64,000 nucleotides of DNA from Sphingopyxis solisilvae (GTDB lineage: Bacteria > Pseudomonadota > Alphaproteobacteria > Sphingomonadales > Sphingomonadaceae): assembly GCF_015475875.1 (NCBI RefSeq), contig NZ_JADKYM010000010.1:62001-126000 (forward strand). The letters are read 5' to 3'. The position numbers and the translations under genes were made by a program. The notes under the pieces are model-generated. The model had not been told where the DNA came from. It searched no databases and worked only from the letters and a program-made list of their open reading frames with translations. Below are positions 17,577 through 26,259 of this stretch, one piece after another; the stretch's first letter is position 1, and each line of letters opens with the position of its first letter.

Positions 17577-18980
17577 CTAGCGCCGTTTGCGCGTGCGTTC
17601 CACCTCGGCGCGCGCCACCAGCGAAATATCCTGTGCGCGGATCCAGTCGGGCGAGCCTTGGGGCAAGCCCTGCATCGCCATTTCGGCATTACGCAGCGCC
17701 AGCGCCGCCTGTCCACCCTGGAGATTGTAACGCTCCGCCGAAGCGAGCGCGGCGCGCGATTGATCACCCTTGTTCGCATAGACGATGCCGAGCTGGTACC
17801 AGGCAAAGGGATTTTTATTGTCGAGCGCGACGGCGGTCCGCAGCACTTTTTCGGCTTCGGCAAAATTGGCCGGGTCTTCGGTGGCAATCAGCGCGTGGCC
17901 CAGCGTTGCCGCGATCAGCGGCTGCGACCGCGATTTCGCGACCGCTTCGCGCAGCGGCGGCAAGGCTTCTTTCGGCCGCCCCGATTCGAGCAGGATCTGC
18001 CCCTCGAGCTCGAGGAAATAAGGATCGTCCCGATCGGTAGCGAGGAGCGCTTCCACCTCCGCGAGCGCCTTTTGCGGATAGGCGCTGCGATGCCAGGCAT
18101 AGGCGCGGGCATAGCGCGCCGGGATGCTGGTGTCGGTTTCGGGATATTTGCGCAGCGTCCGGTCGGGGTCGGTCATATAGCCTGACAGCTTGGCCTTCAC
18201 GCGCTGGAACCGCCGCTCGATATCGGGATCGGCCGGTTTTTCCCACGCCGGATCGATGACATAGACCTCGCGCAGCGTCTGGATGCGGTCACCCGACATC
18301 GGGTGGGTCCGCCCATAGGCCTGGTCGTCATCCTGTTTGACGGCATAGCGAAACTCCAGATTCTGGAGCTTCTTGAAAAAGGTCAGGCTGCCGCGGCCGC
18401 TGATCCCCGCGGCCGACAGATATTGGGCGCCGGCAGCGTCGGCGGTCGATTCTTGCACCCGGCTGAAGGCGAGGAATTTGCCGAGCGCGGCCTGTTGGCC
18501 CGCCATCATGATGCCCATGCCGGCTTCGCCGCCGCCCGCCGCAATCGCCGCCGCGCCGAGCAACAGGCTAAGCAGCGAAATCCCCGTCGCCGCGCTCGCG
18601 CCTTCGTTGATGCGGATGGCATGGCCGCCGATGATATGGCCAAGCTCGTGCGCCAGAACCCCCTGAACCTCTTCCGCCGTGTCGGCGGCCTCGATCAATC
18701 CGGCAAAGACATAGACATCCTGGCTGCCCGCTACAAAGGCGTTGATACTGCGATCGCCGAGCAGATGAACGCGGACCTGGCCGGGCTGAAGCCCCGCCGC
18801 GACCGTCAGCGGGTCCATCATGTCCTGGAACAATTGTTCGGTTTCGGCATCGCGCAGGATCGATTGCGCCATCGCCGGGCGCGCCGCGAAGGCAAGCACC
18901 GCCAGCATCGTCAGCAGGATCCGGATTAGATGACGGGGCGCACGCACCGCGCGTGTGCGGTGTAGGGGCAGGGCGGTCAT
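17577..18980 (-). CDS. M48 family metalloprotease with C-terminal TPRs (BepA-like)
   Basis: 467 aa. A signal peptide ends AMAQ around residue 39. The zinc motif HELGH is at residues 111-115, and the third ligand is Glu177 in QESTAD. The C-terminal third (from about residue 300) holds TPR-like helices. This matches BepA/YfgC, a periplasmic protease and chaperone for outer-membrane assembly. I take the start at 18980 (MTALPLHR) because GGAGG lies 5 nt upstream. An in-frame ATG at 19025 lacks a comparable site. It heads a minus-strand run with the DsbA-like and sulfotransferase genes. Confidence 0.9.
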   Translation of the reverse strand: MTALPLHRTRAVRAPRHLIRILLTMLAVLAFAARPAMAQSILRDAETEQLFQDMMDPLTVAAGLQPGQVRVHLLGDRSINAFVAGSQDVYVFAGLIEAADTAEEVQGVLAHELGHIIGGHAIRINEGASAATGISLLSLLLGAAAIAAGGGEAGMGIMMAGQQAALGKFLAFSRVQESTADAAGAQYLSAAGISGRGSLTFFKKLQNLEFRYAVKQDDDQAYGRTHPMSGDRIQTLREVYVIDPAWEKPADPDIERRFQRVKAKLSGYMTDPDRTLRKYPETDTSIPARYARAYAWHRSAYPQKALAEVEALLATDRDDPYFLELEGQILLESGRPKEALPPLREAVAKSRSQPLIAATLGHALIATEDPANFAEAEKVLRTAVALDNKNPFAWYQLGIVYANKGDQSRAALASAERYNLQGGQAALALRNAEMAMQGLPQGSPDWIRAQDISLVARAEVERTRKRR

Positions 18981-19175
18981 GGCCGCCTCCGTCGCCCGGC
19001 GCGTCTGAACCTTGCGTGAAGCCATAGGGACTTATTGGGGGTCCGCGCTCGCGGGTGCAAGCGCGGCGTGCGATTTCTGCGGCCGATGGTTGTCGGGACG
19101 ACGATGGCCGGGGTTGGCCGGAGGCCCGGCCCCACGCGTGCGAGGAGACCGGGCCTCGCGATCAAATGGCGCGTG

Positions 19176-21851
19176 TCAGTTGCCGAAGGTTCTTTGCCAC
19201 CAGCCGCGACGCGGCTCGCCATCGGGGCCGGTACCGCCCGCATCGCCATCGGCTGCGACCGGTTCGGCCTCGCCGGTTGCAACGGCTTCGGGCGCCGCTT
19301 CGGCCGCCACCGCCTTTTTGGCGCGGCTGGCGCGCTTTTTGGGAGCGGGCTTGGCGGGTTCGGCCTCGACCTCCGCCGCAGCGACTGTCGTTTCGACCGG
19401 GGCCGTCGCCTCGGCGGCTTCCGCGGTTTCGCTCGCTTCGGCTTCGGCCGCAGCCTTGGTCTTGCGCGGCGCGCGCTTGCGCTTCGGCTTTTCCTCGGCA
19501 GCGGGGGCTTCATCGGCGACCGGTTCCGCCGCTACGGCATCGGCGACCGGCTCGACGTCGTCTGCCGCTGCGCCGTCGTCGGTCGCATCACTCGCATCGG
19601 CCTTTTTGCGTCCGCGACCGCCGCGGCGGCGGCGTGGTTTGGCTTCGGCGGCCTCGGCATCGACGGTTTCGACGGTTTCGCCGGTTCCTTCGGGTGCCGC
19701 ATCGGCAACGGTATCGGCTTCCGCGTCCTGGCTGTCGGTCGCCTCGCCGCCTTCGGCAATTTCATTACCTTCTTCGTCGCGGCGACCGCGGCGACCGCGG
19801 CGGCGGCGGCGGCGGCGCTTGCGGCCTTCACCGTCGGTGTCGCCGTCGCCTTCCTCGCGCGTACGTTCGCGCGGGCGCCGGTCTTCGGCGGCTTCCGCTT
19901 CGGTGACGTCTTCATCCTCGTCCTCGGGGATGTCGTCGTCGTCGTCATCCTCAATCGGGGCGATCGGGGCAAAGCTGCGACGCTGGGTCGGCGGCGGGCC
20001 GGTGACCTCGACCGCCATGCGCGCGCCCTCGGTCTCGCCGTCGGGCAGGATTTCGACGGTGACGCCGTAGAGTTCCTCGATGTCGCGCAGCTCGCGGCGC
20101 TTTTCGTTGAGCAGGTAGAAGGTCGCTTCCTGGCTGGCGCGCAGGGTGATGCGGCTGCCCTTGCCGCGCGCCGCTTCCTCTTCGATCAGGCGCAAAGCGC
20201 TGAGCCCCGCCGACGATGCGGTGCGGACGAGGCCGGTGCCTTCGCAATGCGGGCACGGGCGGGTCGACGCTTCGAGCACGCCGGTGCGCAGGCGCTGGCG
20301 GCTCATTTCCATCAGGCCAAAGCCCGAAATGCGGCCGACCTGGATGCGCGCGCGGTCGTTCTTCAGCGCGTCCTTCATCGCGCGCTCGACCTTGCGGACG
20401 TTCGAGCCATGATCCATGTCGATGAAGTCGATGACGATCAGACCTGCCATGTCGCGCAGACGCAGCTGGCGCGCGATTTCGGCCGCCGCTTCCAGATTGG
20501 TGCTGACCGCGGTCTGCTCGATATTATGCTCGCGCGTCGAGCGGCCCGAGTTAATATCGATCGACACCAAGGCCTCGGTCGGGTTGATGACCAGATAGCC
20601 ACCCGATTTCAGCTGGACGACGGGATTGAGCATCCCCGCCAGTTGATCTTCGACGCCGTAACGCTGATACAGCGACACCGGATCGGCATATTGCTTCACG
20701 CGACGCGCGTGGCTCGGCATCAGCAGTTTCATGAACTGCTTGGCGGCCTTATAGCCCTCGTCCCCCTCGACGAGCACTTCCTCGATGTCCTTGTGATAGA
20801 TGTCGCGGATCGCGCGCTTGACGAGGTCGCTGTCCGAATGGACCAGCGCGGGGGCGCTCGATTCCAGCGTCTTTTCGCGAATCTCGTCCCACAGCCGCGC
20901 CAGATAGTCGAAGTCGCGCTTGATCTCGACCTTGGTGCGGCTCATCCCGGCGGTGCGGACGATGCAGCCCATCGTCGGCGGCAGCGCCAGTTCGTCGATC
21001 ATCGCCTTCAGCTTGCGGCGATCGGCGCCGTTCGAAATCTTGCGGCTGATCCCGCCGCCGTGCATCGTGTTGGGCATCAACACGCAGTAACGACCGGCGA
21101 GCGACAAATAGGTGGTCAGCGCCGCGCCCTTGTTGCCGCGTTCTTCCTTGACGACCTGGACCAGCATCACCTGGCGACGACGAATGACGTCCTGGATCTT
21201 GTAACGGCGGCGCAGCGACATGCGGTTTTCGCTGTCGTCTTCGTCGCGGCGGCTGCTGCGGCCGCGGCCACCGCCCTTGCGACCATTGCCGCGCCCGCGG
21301 CCGCGACCCTTGCGGTCGCCGCGATCGTTCCGACCTTCACGGCCTTCTTCGGACCCTTGGCGGCCCTCTTCGCCGTCGCCGTTGTCGGCGTCGCCCTGAT
21401 CGTCGCGGTCGTCGTCGTCGCCATCATTGCGCTCGTCACGATCGTCGTCGTCGCGGTCGTGGCGGCTGTCGCCATTGTCGTCTTCGTCATGATATTCGAC
21501 GTCGGCGACATCGCCTTCCAGCTCGTCGAGGTCGTCCTCCGCGCGCTGCGCGGCGGCGGCAGCATGTTCGGCTTCTTCGCGCAGCAGCGCGTCGCGGTCT
21601 TCCTTCGGAATCTGGTAATAGTCGGGATGGATTTCGCTGAATGCCAGGAAACCGTGGCGATTACCGCCATATTCGATGAACGCCGCCTGCAGCGACGGTT
21701 CGACGCGGGTAACCTTGGCCAGATAGATATTGCCCTTGAGCTGCTTGTGCTCGGCGGACTCGAAATCAAACTCCTCGATGCGGTTTCCCTTGGTGACGGC
21801 GACCCGGGTTTCTTCCCGGTGCCGCGCGTCGATCAACATGCGCGTGGTCAT
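19176..21851 (-). CDS. rne: ribonuclease E/G
   Basis: 891 aa endoribonuclease of mRNA decay and rRNA/tRNA processing. The S1 domain (residues about 35-90 and 212-245) is split by an insertion of roughly 125 residues that is Asp/Arg/Gly-rich. The catalytic core carries IDINSG and IDFIDMD (metal-binding aspartates), and CPHCEGTG is the zinc-link. Residues after about 640 are charged and disordered, expected for a degradosome scaffold. The ATG at 21851 (MTTRMLIDAR) has GGAG 8 nt upstream. The insertion in S1 is a known feature of alphaproteobacterial RNase E. Confidence 0.95.
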   Translation of the reverse strand: MTTRMLIDARHREETRVAVTKGNRIEEFDFESAEHKQLKGNIYLAKVTRVEPSLQAAFIEYGGNRHGFLAFSEIHPDYYQIPKEDRDALLREEAEHAAAAAQRAEDDLDELEGDVADVEYHDEDDNGDSRHDRDDDDRDERNDGDDDDRDDQGDADNGDGEEGRQGSEEGREGRNDRGDRKGRGRGRGNGRKGGGRGRSSRRDEDDSENRMSLRRRYKIQDVIRRRQVMLVQVVKEERGNKGAALTTYLSLAGRYCVLMPNTMHGGGISRKISNGADRRKLKAMIDELALPPTMGCIVRTAGMSRTKVEIKRDFDYLARLWDEIREKTLESSAPALVHSDSDLVKRAIRDIYHKDIEEVLVEGDEGYKAAKQFMKLLMPSHARRVKQYADPVSLYQRYGVEDQLAGMLNPVVQLKSGGYLVINPTEALVSIDINSGRSTREHNIEQTAVSTNLEAAAEIARQLRLRDMAGLIVIDFIDMDHGSNVRKVERAMKDALKNDRARIQVGRISGFGLMEMSRQRLRTGVLEASTRPCPHCEGTGLVRTASSAGLSALRLIEEEAARGKGSRITLRASQEATFYLLNEKRRELRDIEELYGVTVEILPDGETEGARMAVEVTGPPPTQRRSFAPIAPIEDDDDDDIPEDEDEDVTEAEAAEDRRPRERTREEGDGDTDGEGRKRRRRRRRGRRGRRDEEGNEIAEGGEATDSQDAEADTVADAAPEGTGETVETVDAEAAEAKPRRRRGGRGRKKADASDATDDGAAADDVEPVADAVAAEPVADEAPAAEEKPKRKRAPRKTKAAAEAEASETAEAAEATAPVETTVAAAEVEAEPAKPAPKKRASRAKKAVAAEAAPEAVATGEAEPVAADGDAGGTGPDGEPRRGWWQRTFGN

Positions 21852-22453
21852 TGGTAACACTCCAAGCGCGCCGCGGCGCGCCATCAAAAAATCCCGCAGA
21901 CTCCTGTAGTGGAGGGCCGCGGCGGATATGGGTGAAATGGAAAAAATCGTTATTGCCGAAGGCGGCTTGCGTCCGGTCCTGGACGCGCATGCGGTCTTCC
22001 CGTCCGGCGAGCGGGGCAAAAGCGCCCGCGTCGGGATGGAAAGAGGGCATGGCAAGCCTCATGCGGCATCAACCTGTTGTGGGATGAGCGGGCGGGCAGG
22101 GCGGGCGTATAGGCAAACGCCCCGACTGTCCGGTCAACCGGGTGGGCTGGCGGCGGGTTGCCGACCCCCGCATATCCGGCACCAAGGCGGCCATGTTCCG
22201 CAAATTCGCGGAGCAGGCCTTCCCCTCAAAAGGCCGGACGGCAGCGGAAACGGCACCGTCAGTGGGGGTGTGCTAGCATCGGCAGCCGCCGACGGCAACA
22301 GCACCCGCGCAGAAAGATGGGAGCGAATGCGGCTTTCGCAAGGGCGCGGGCCGGGCTGAATATACTGAATTGCCGGTTAACCCTACCGGTTGACCGGGGT
22401 TTGACGCCCCATGGCTAACAGGCGGTTCACGACATTCTGCCGCTGGGGGCCAT
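21852..22453. other. 602-bp intergenic region between rne and the amidase gene
   Basis: Divergent leader region. On the rne side it holds a 16-bp perfect palindrome near the start codon (annotated separately) and a T6 run just upstream of it. On the amidase side there is an AT-richer stretch around 22360-22400 that may include a promoter, and a CCGGTTAACC/ACCGGTTGACC near-repeat. Open frames here look like shadows, with no ribosome-binding site or family match. A long 5' leader for rne is expected from its known autoregulation in other bacteria. Confidence 0.4.
21866..21881 (-). promoter_or_regulatory. 16-bp palindrome in the rne leader
   Basis: GCGCGCCGCGGCGCGC is perfectly self-complementary and ends a few bases before the GGAG ribosome-binding site of rne. 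As RNA it would form a strong hairpin or pair between molecules, so it could affect rne translation. Confidence 0.4.
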
Positions 22454-23719
22454 ATGTTTCGGAATAAGCACTGGACCATCCCGCGGCGGCGGCGGCATAG
22501 AGGCGTGATGGGCCTGTTGCTCGTCCTGATGGCGATGATATCGAACCCTGCGGCGGTGCTGGCGGGCCAGATCGGTGCGGTCGAAGTCGGCGATTCGGCC
22601 GTCACCTTGCGTTTCGATGGCCTGGTTGCCGGCGCCTCCACCTTTCTGCTCGCGGGTCCAGACCGCATCGCGCTTGACATCGCGGGCGCCGAGCCGGGGC
22701 GCTCCTCCGCGGGTGCCGGGCTGGTGCGGGCCGTCCGCCAGGGCCGGCCCGATACGGGCACGGCGCGCGTTGTTCTCGACCTGGCCCAACCCGCAATCGT
22801 GACTGGCGCGCGTTTCGCCGCCGACGGTCGCAGCCTGACATTTCAGCTGCGCCCCGTATCGGCCGACGAGTTTCAGCGCGTGTCGCGCGGTCCGCGCACC
22901 GAACTGGTGCCGCCCGCAGGTTTCAGCGCCAAGCCGCCCGAAAAGCGATACAGCGTCAGCGTTCCGATTGGAAAACCAAAGCCTGCGGTGGCACTCCCGC
23001 AGATCGAGGGACCGGCGGGCGACCGCCTGCCGCTGGTGGTGATCGACGCCGGGCACGGCGGCCATGATCCCGGCGCGATCAGTCCGCACAGCGGCAAGCG
23101 CGAAAAGGATATCACGCTGGCTTTGGCGCGCGCCATCCGCGACGAGCTTCTCGCGTCGGGCCGCGTTCGCGTCGCGCTGACCCGCGCCGACGACCGCTAT
23201 CTGGTGCTGGAAGAACGCTTCGGCATCGCGCGGCGGCTGAAGGCCGACCTGTTCATTTCGATCCACGCCGATGCCGCCGAAAATCAGGAAGCCAGCGGCG
23301 CGTCGATCTATACCTTGTCCGAAGTGGCGTCGGACCGCGAGGCGGAGCGGCTGGCGGCGCGCGAGAACAAGGCCAATGTTATCAACGGTGTCGATCTGGG
23401 TGCGCACAGCGGCGAGGTGTCATCGATCCTGCTCGACCTGACCCAGCGCGAGACGATGAACATCGCCTCCGATTTTGCCCGCCTGCTCCAGCGCGAGGCC
23501 GGCCAGGCGGTCAAATTCCGCAGCCACGCGCACCGTTTTGCATCTTTCGTCGTGCTGAAGGCGCCCGACACGCCGTCGGTCCTGTTCGAAACCGGTTTCA
23601 TCTCGAACAAGGACGATGCCGAATTTCTCGCCTCGAGCGCCGGTCAGAAAAAGGTTGCTCGCGGCGTGCGCGATGCGGTCCAGCTCCACTTCGCTCGGCA
23701 GATCGCCTCCAGCCGATAA
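22454..23719 (+). CDS. N-acetylmuramoyl-L-alanine amidase with AMIN domain
   Basis: 421 aa, AmiA/AmiC type. A basic N-terminus and hydrophobic segment (about 17-37) form the signal peptide. An AMIN domain follows (about 38-130), then the Amidase_3 catalytic domain (about 195-415). Zinc and catalytic residues are visible in VVIDAGHGGHDPGA, REKDITLALA, ISIHADAA and LFETGFISN. It cleaves the lactyl-amide bond in peptidoglycan during daughter-cell separation. The ATG at 22454 follows GGGGG. It lies divergent from rne and upstream of PBP1A, a gene order seen in other alphaproteobacteria. Confidence 0.94.
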   Translation: MFRNKHWTIPRRRRHRGVMGLLLVLMAMISNPAAVLAGQIGAVEVGDSAVTLRFDGLVAGASTFLLAGPDRIALDIAGAEPGRSSAGAGLVRAVRQGRPDTGTARVVLDLAQPAIVTGARFAADGRSLTFQLRPVSADEFQRVSRGPRTELVPPAGFSAKPPEKRYSVSVPIGKPKPAVALPQIEGPAGDRLPLVVIDAGHGGHDPGAISPHSGKREKDITLALARAIRDELLASGRVRVALTRADDRYLVLEERFGIARRLKADLFISIHADAAENQEASGASIYTLSEVASDREAERLAARENKANVINGVDLGAHSGEVSSILLDLTQRETMNIASDFARLLQREAGQAVKFRSHAHRFASFVVLKAPDTPSVLFETGFISNKDDAEFLASSAGQKKVARGVRDAVQLHFARQIASSR

Positions 23720-23789
23720 TTCTTGACCCATCCGCCTGCGCCCGACAGCTTTAAATCGGGCAACGGATGAACGCGGGCGGGAGAGCGGC

Positions 23790-25043
23790 ATGGGTTGGAA
23801 CAACTGGTCGGGCAGTGTCGCCGCGCCGGTCGGCGTGACGCGCCCCGAAAGCGAGGACGAACTCGCCGGTCTGATCCGCAAGGCCGCCAAGGTGCGCGCC
23901 ACCGGTGCCGGGCACAGTTTCATGCCGCTATGCGCCTCGGACGAGCTGATTCTGGGCCTCGACGCCCTGCCCGGCCGGATTACGATTGCCGCCGATCGCC
24001 GCACCGCGCGGATTCCGGCGGGGTGGAGCATCAAGCGGTTGACGGCAGCGCTTTGGGACGAAGGCCTGGCGCTCGCCAACCAGGGCGATGTCAATCCGCA
24101 GTCGCTGGCGGGCGCGATGGCGACCGGGACGCACGGCACCGGCGCCGAACTTGGCAGCCTGTCGACGATGGCGCGCGGTTTCCGGCTGGTCGGGGCCGAT
24201 GGCGAAGCGCGCTGGTGCGATGCCATAACCAATCCCGATCTGTACGAGGCGCAGCGCCTGTCGCTCGGTATGTTCGGGATCGCGACCGAGATCGAGGTTG
24301 GGGTGGTCCCGGCTTTTCACCTGTCCGAGCGCATCGAAAAGCGGCGTTGGGACGAGATTCGCGAAAGTTACGACGATCTCGCGGCGCGGCACCGTCATAT
24401 CGAATTCTGGTTCTTCCCGCACACCGACCATGTAATCCTGAAAACGCTCGACCCCTGCGACCCCTGCGATCCGCCGCCGACCACCACCGATATGGAGGAA
24501 GCGGCTTTCCGGCGGGTGCTGGGCATCGCCGCCCGGGTGCCCTTCCTGACCCCCTGGCTGCAACGCGGCATGATGAAGGCGAACATGAACGGTCACCGCC
24601 GCGGCCCGGCGCACACAATCTTTCCGTCCGACCGCACGATCCGGTTCGAGGAAATGGAGTATGAAATGCCGCGCGCCGCCGGAATCGATGCGCTGGCCGA
24701 GGTCGTCGGCTGGATCCGGCGGAAGCGCCTGCCCGTGACATTTCCCTTCGAATATCGCACCGTCGCCGCCGACGACATCTGGATGAGCCCGATGAACGGC
24801 GGACCCGTCGCCGCGATCTCGATGCACCAATATGCGCCGATGCCGTGGCAAGTGCTTTTCACCGATGCCGAGGCCATATTCCGCGCACATGGCGGTCGTC
24901 CGCATTGGGCCAAACGCCACCGGCTGACCCGCAGCGACGTCGACGCGCTCTACCCGATGGCCGAACGCTATCGCAGCGTCCGGCGCGCCGCCGATCCCGG
25001 CGGAAAATTCCTCAACCCGCATCTGGAAGCCCTGTTTTCATGA
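23790..25043 (+). CDS. FAD-linked aldonolactone oxidase (D-arabinono-1,4-lactone oxidase family)
   Basis: 417 aa. The N-terminal FAD-binding PCMH domain contains ATGAGHSF, where the His is the usual covalent FAD attachment site, and GATGTHGTG-like MATGTHGTGAEL. The C-terminal ALO domain includes FEYRTVAADDIWMSPM and ends with the typical PGGKFLNPHL. Family members oxidise sugar lactones such as L-gulono- or D-arabinono-lactone using oxygen. The stop overlaps the ATG of the next gene (ATGA), so the two form a coupled pair placed between the amidase and PBP1A genes. Confidence 0.88.
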   Translation: MGWNNWSGSVAAPVGVTRPESEDELAGLIRKAAKVRATGAGHSFMPLCASDELILGLDALPGRITIAADRRTARIPAGWSIKRLTAALWDEGLALANQGDVNPQSLAGAMATGTHGTGAELGSLSTMARGFRLVGADGEARWCDAITNPDLYEAQRLSLGMFGIATEIEVGVVPAFHLSERIEKRRWDEIRESYDDLAARHRHIEFWFFPHTDHVILKTLDPCDPCDPPPTTTDMEEAAFRRVLGIAARVPFLTPWLQRGMMKANMNGHRRGPAHTIFPSDRTIRFEEMEYEMPRAAGIDALAEVVGWIRRKRLPVTFPFEYRTVAADDIWMSPMNGGPVAAISMHQYAPMPWQVLFTDAEAIFRAHGGRPHWAKRHRLTRSDVDALYPMAERYRSVRRAADPGGKFLNPHLEALFS

Positions 25044-26176
25044 CCGACGATCTGACCCTTCACGCCCATTTGGTCGGCCGGCAGGGCAGCCGCGCCGATC
25101 TCAATACACCGGTGCTGGTGCTCGATGCCGATGCGTTGGAGCGCAATATCGCGGCGATGGCCGGTCTGGTTGCCGCGCATGGCGTCGGCCTTCGCCCCCA
25201 TGCCAAGACGCACAAGAGCGTTGAGATCGCCAAGCGCCAGATCGCGGCAGGTGCGGTCGGCGTCTGCTGTGCCAAGATCGGCGAGGCCGAGGTGCTGGCC
25301 GCGGACGGGATCGAAGGCATCCTGGTGACGTCGCCCGTCGCGGCACCGCGTGCAATCGAACGGCTTGCGGCGCTGGCTGGCAAGGCGAGGGGATTGATGG
25401 CCGTGGTCGATCACCCTGCGGTTGCCGCACGCCTCGATACCGCGCTGGCGGGCCGCCTCGATGTCATCATCGATATCGATCCGGGCATTGCGCGCACCGG
25501 CGTTGCCTCGCCCGAGGCGGCGGTTGCGCTGGCTGAGACGATCGCGGCGCTGCCGAACCTCGAATATCGCGGGGTCCAGTTCTATTGCGGTTCGCAACAG
25601 CATATCGAGGGTTATACGGAGCGCCGGACCGCGATCGAAGAGCGCACCGCCTATCTGCGGACCGTGATCGCCGCGCTCGCCGCCGCCGGTTTTGCGCCCG
25701 AAATCGTCACCGGATCGGGAACCGGCACGCACCGAATCGACCTGGCGCTCGGCGTGTTCACCGAATTGCAGGCCGGAAGTTATGTCTTCATGGACAAGCA
25801 ATATCTCGATTGCGACCTCACCGGCGACGGATCGGTCCCGTTCGAAACATCGCTTGGCGTCGATTCCCGCGTCGTCAGCGCCAATCACAGCGGCCTCGTC
25901 ACCATCGACGCGGGCTATAAATCGCTCTCGACCGACGGCGGGGTCGCGGTGGTCCAGCGCGGCGCGCCCGCAACGAGTTTCTTTGCTTTCATGGGCGACG
26001 AACATGCGGCGCTGATCGCGCCCGGCATCGGGACCGAACTTGCGCCGGGCGACCCCGTCAGCCTGACCGTGCCGCACTGCGACCCGACCGTGAACCTGTA
26101 CGATCATTATCACGTCGTGCGGGGTGACACGCTGGTCGCCATCTGGCCGGTCGGCGCGCGGGGAAGGGCGCGATGA
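25040..26176 (+). CDS. DSD1 family PLP-dependent enzyme (D-threonine aldolase / D-serine dehydratase-like)
   Basis: 378 aa fold-type III PLP enzyme. The N-terminal alanine-racemase-like barrel carries the Schiff-base lysine in RPHAKTHKS, GSGTGTH binds the phosphate, and the C-terminal PHCDPTVNLYDHY contains the His/Cys zinc site of the DSD1 family. It acts on beta-hydroxy D-amino acids (D-threonine aldolase or D-serine dehydratase); which one cannot be decided from sequence. The ATG at 25040 overlaps the lactone oxidase stop by 4 nt, indicating translational coupling and possibly a joint role in hydroxy-acid or hydroxy-amino-acid metabolism. Confidence 0.88.
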   Translation: MTDDLTLHAHLVGRQGSRADLNTPVLVLDADALERNIAAMAGLVAAHGVGLRPHAKTHKSVEIAKRQIAAGAVGVCCAKIGEAEVLAADGIEGILVTSPVAAPRAIERLAALAGKARGLMAVVDHPAVAARLDTALAGRLDVIIDIDPGIARTGVASPEAAVALAETIAALPNLEYRGVQFYCGSQQHIEGYTERRTAIEERTAYLRTVIAALAAAGFAPEIVTGSGTGTHRIDLALGVFTELQAGSYVFMDKQYLDCDLTGDGSVPFETSLGVDSRVVSANHSGLVTIDAGYKSLSTDGGVAVVQRGAPATSFFAFMGDEHAALIAPGIGTELAPGDPVSLTVPHCDPTVNLYDHYHVVRGDTLVAIWPVGARGRAR

Positions 26177-26259
26177 CCCCGCCGTTCGATGGCGCGGACC
26201 ATCTCCCCGCCGCAACCATGCTTCCCTTTCGCGGTCGCACGCTTTAGAGGCTTGGCGAT

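Noticed and set aside
19035-21857. A 940-codon open frame on the plus strand opposite rne
   Set aside because: It is the mirror of the true gene; its sequence has no signal or family match and the opposite strand carries a clear RNase E.
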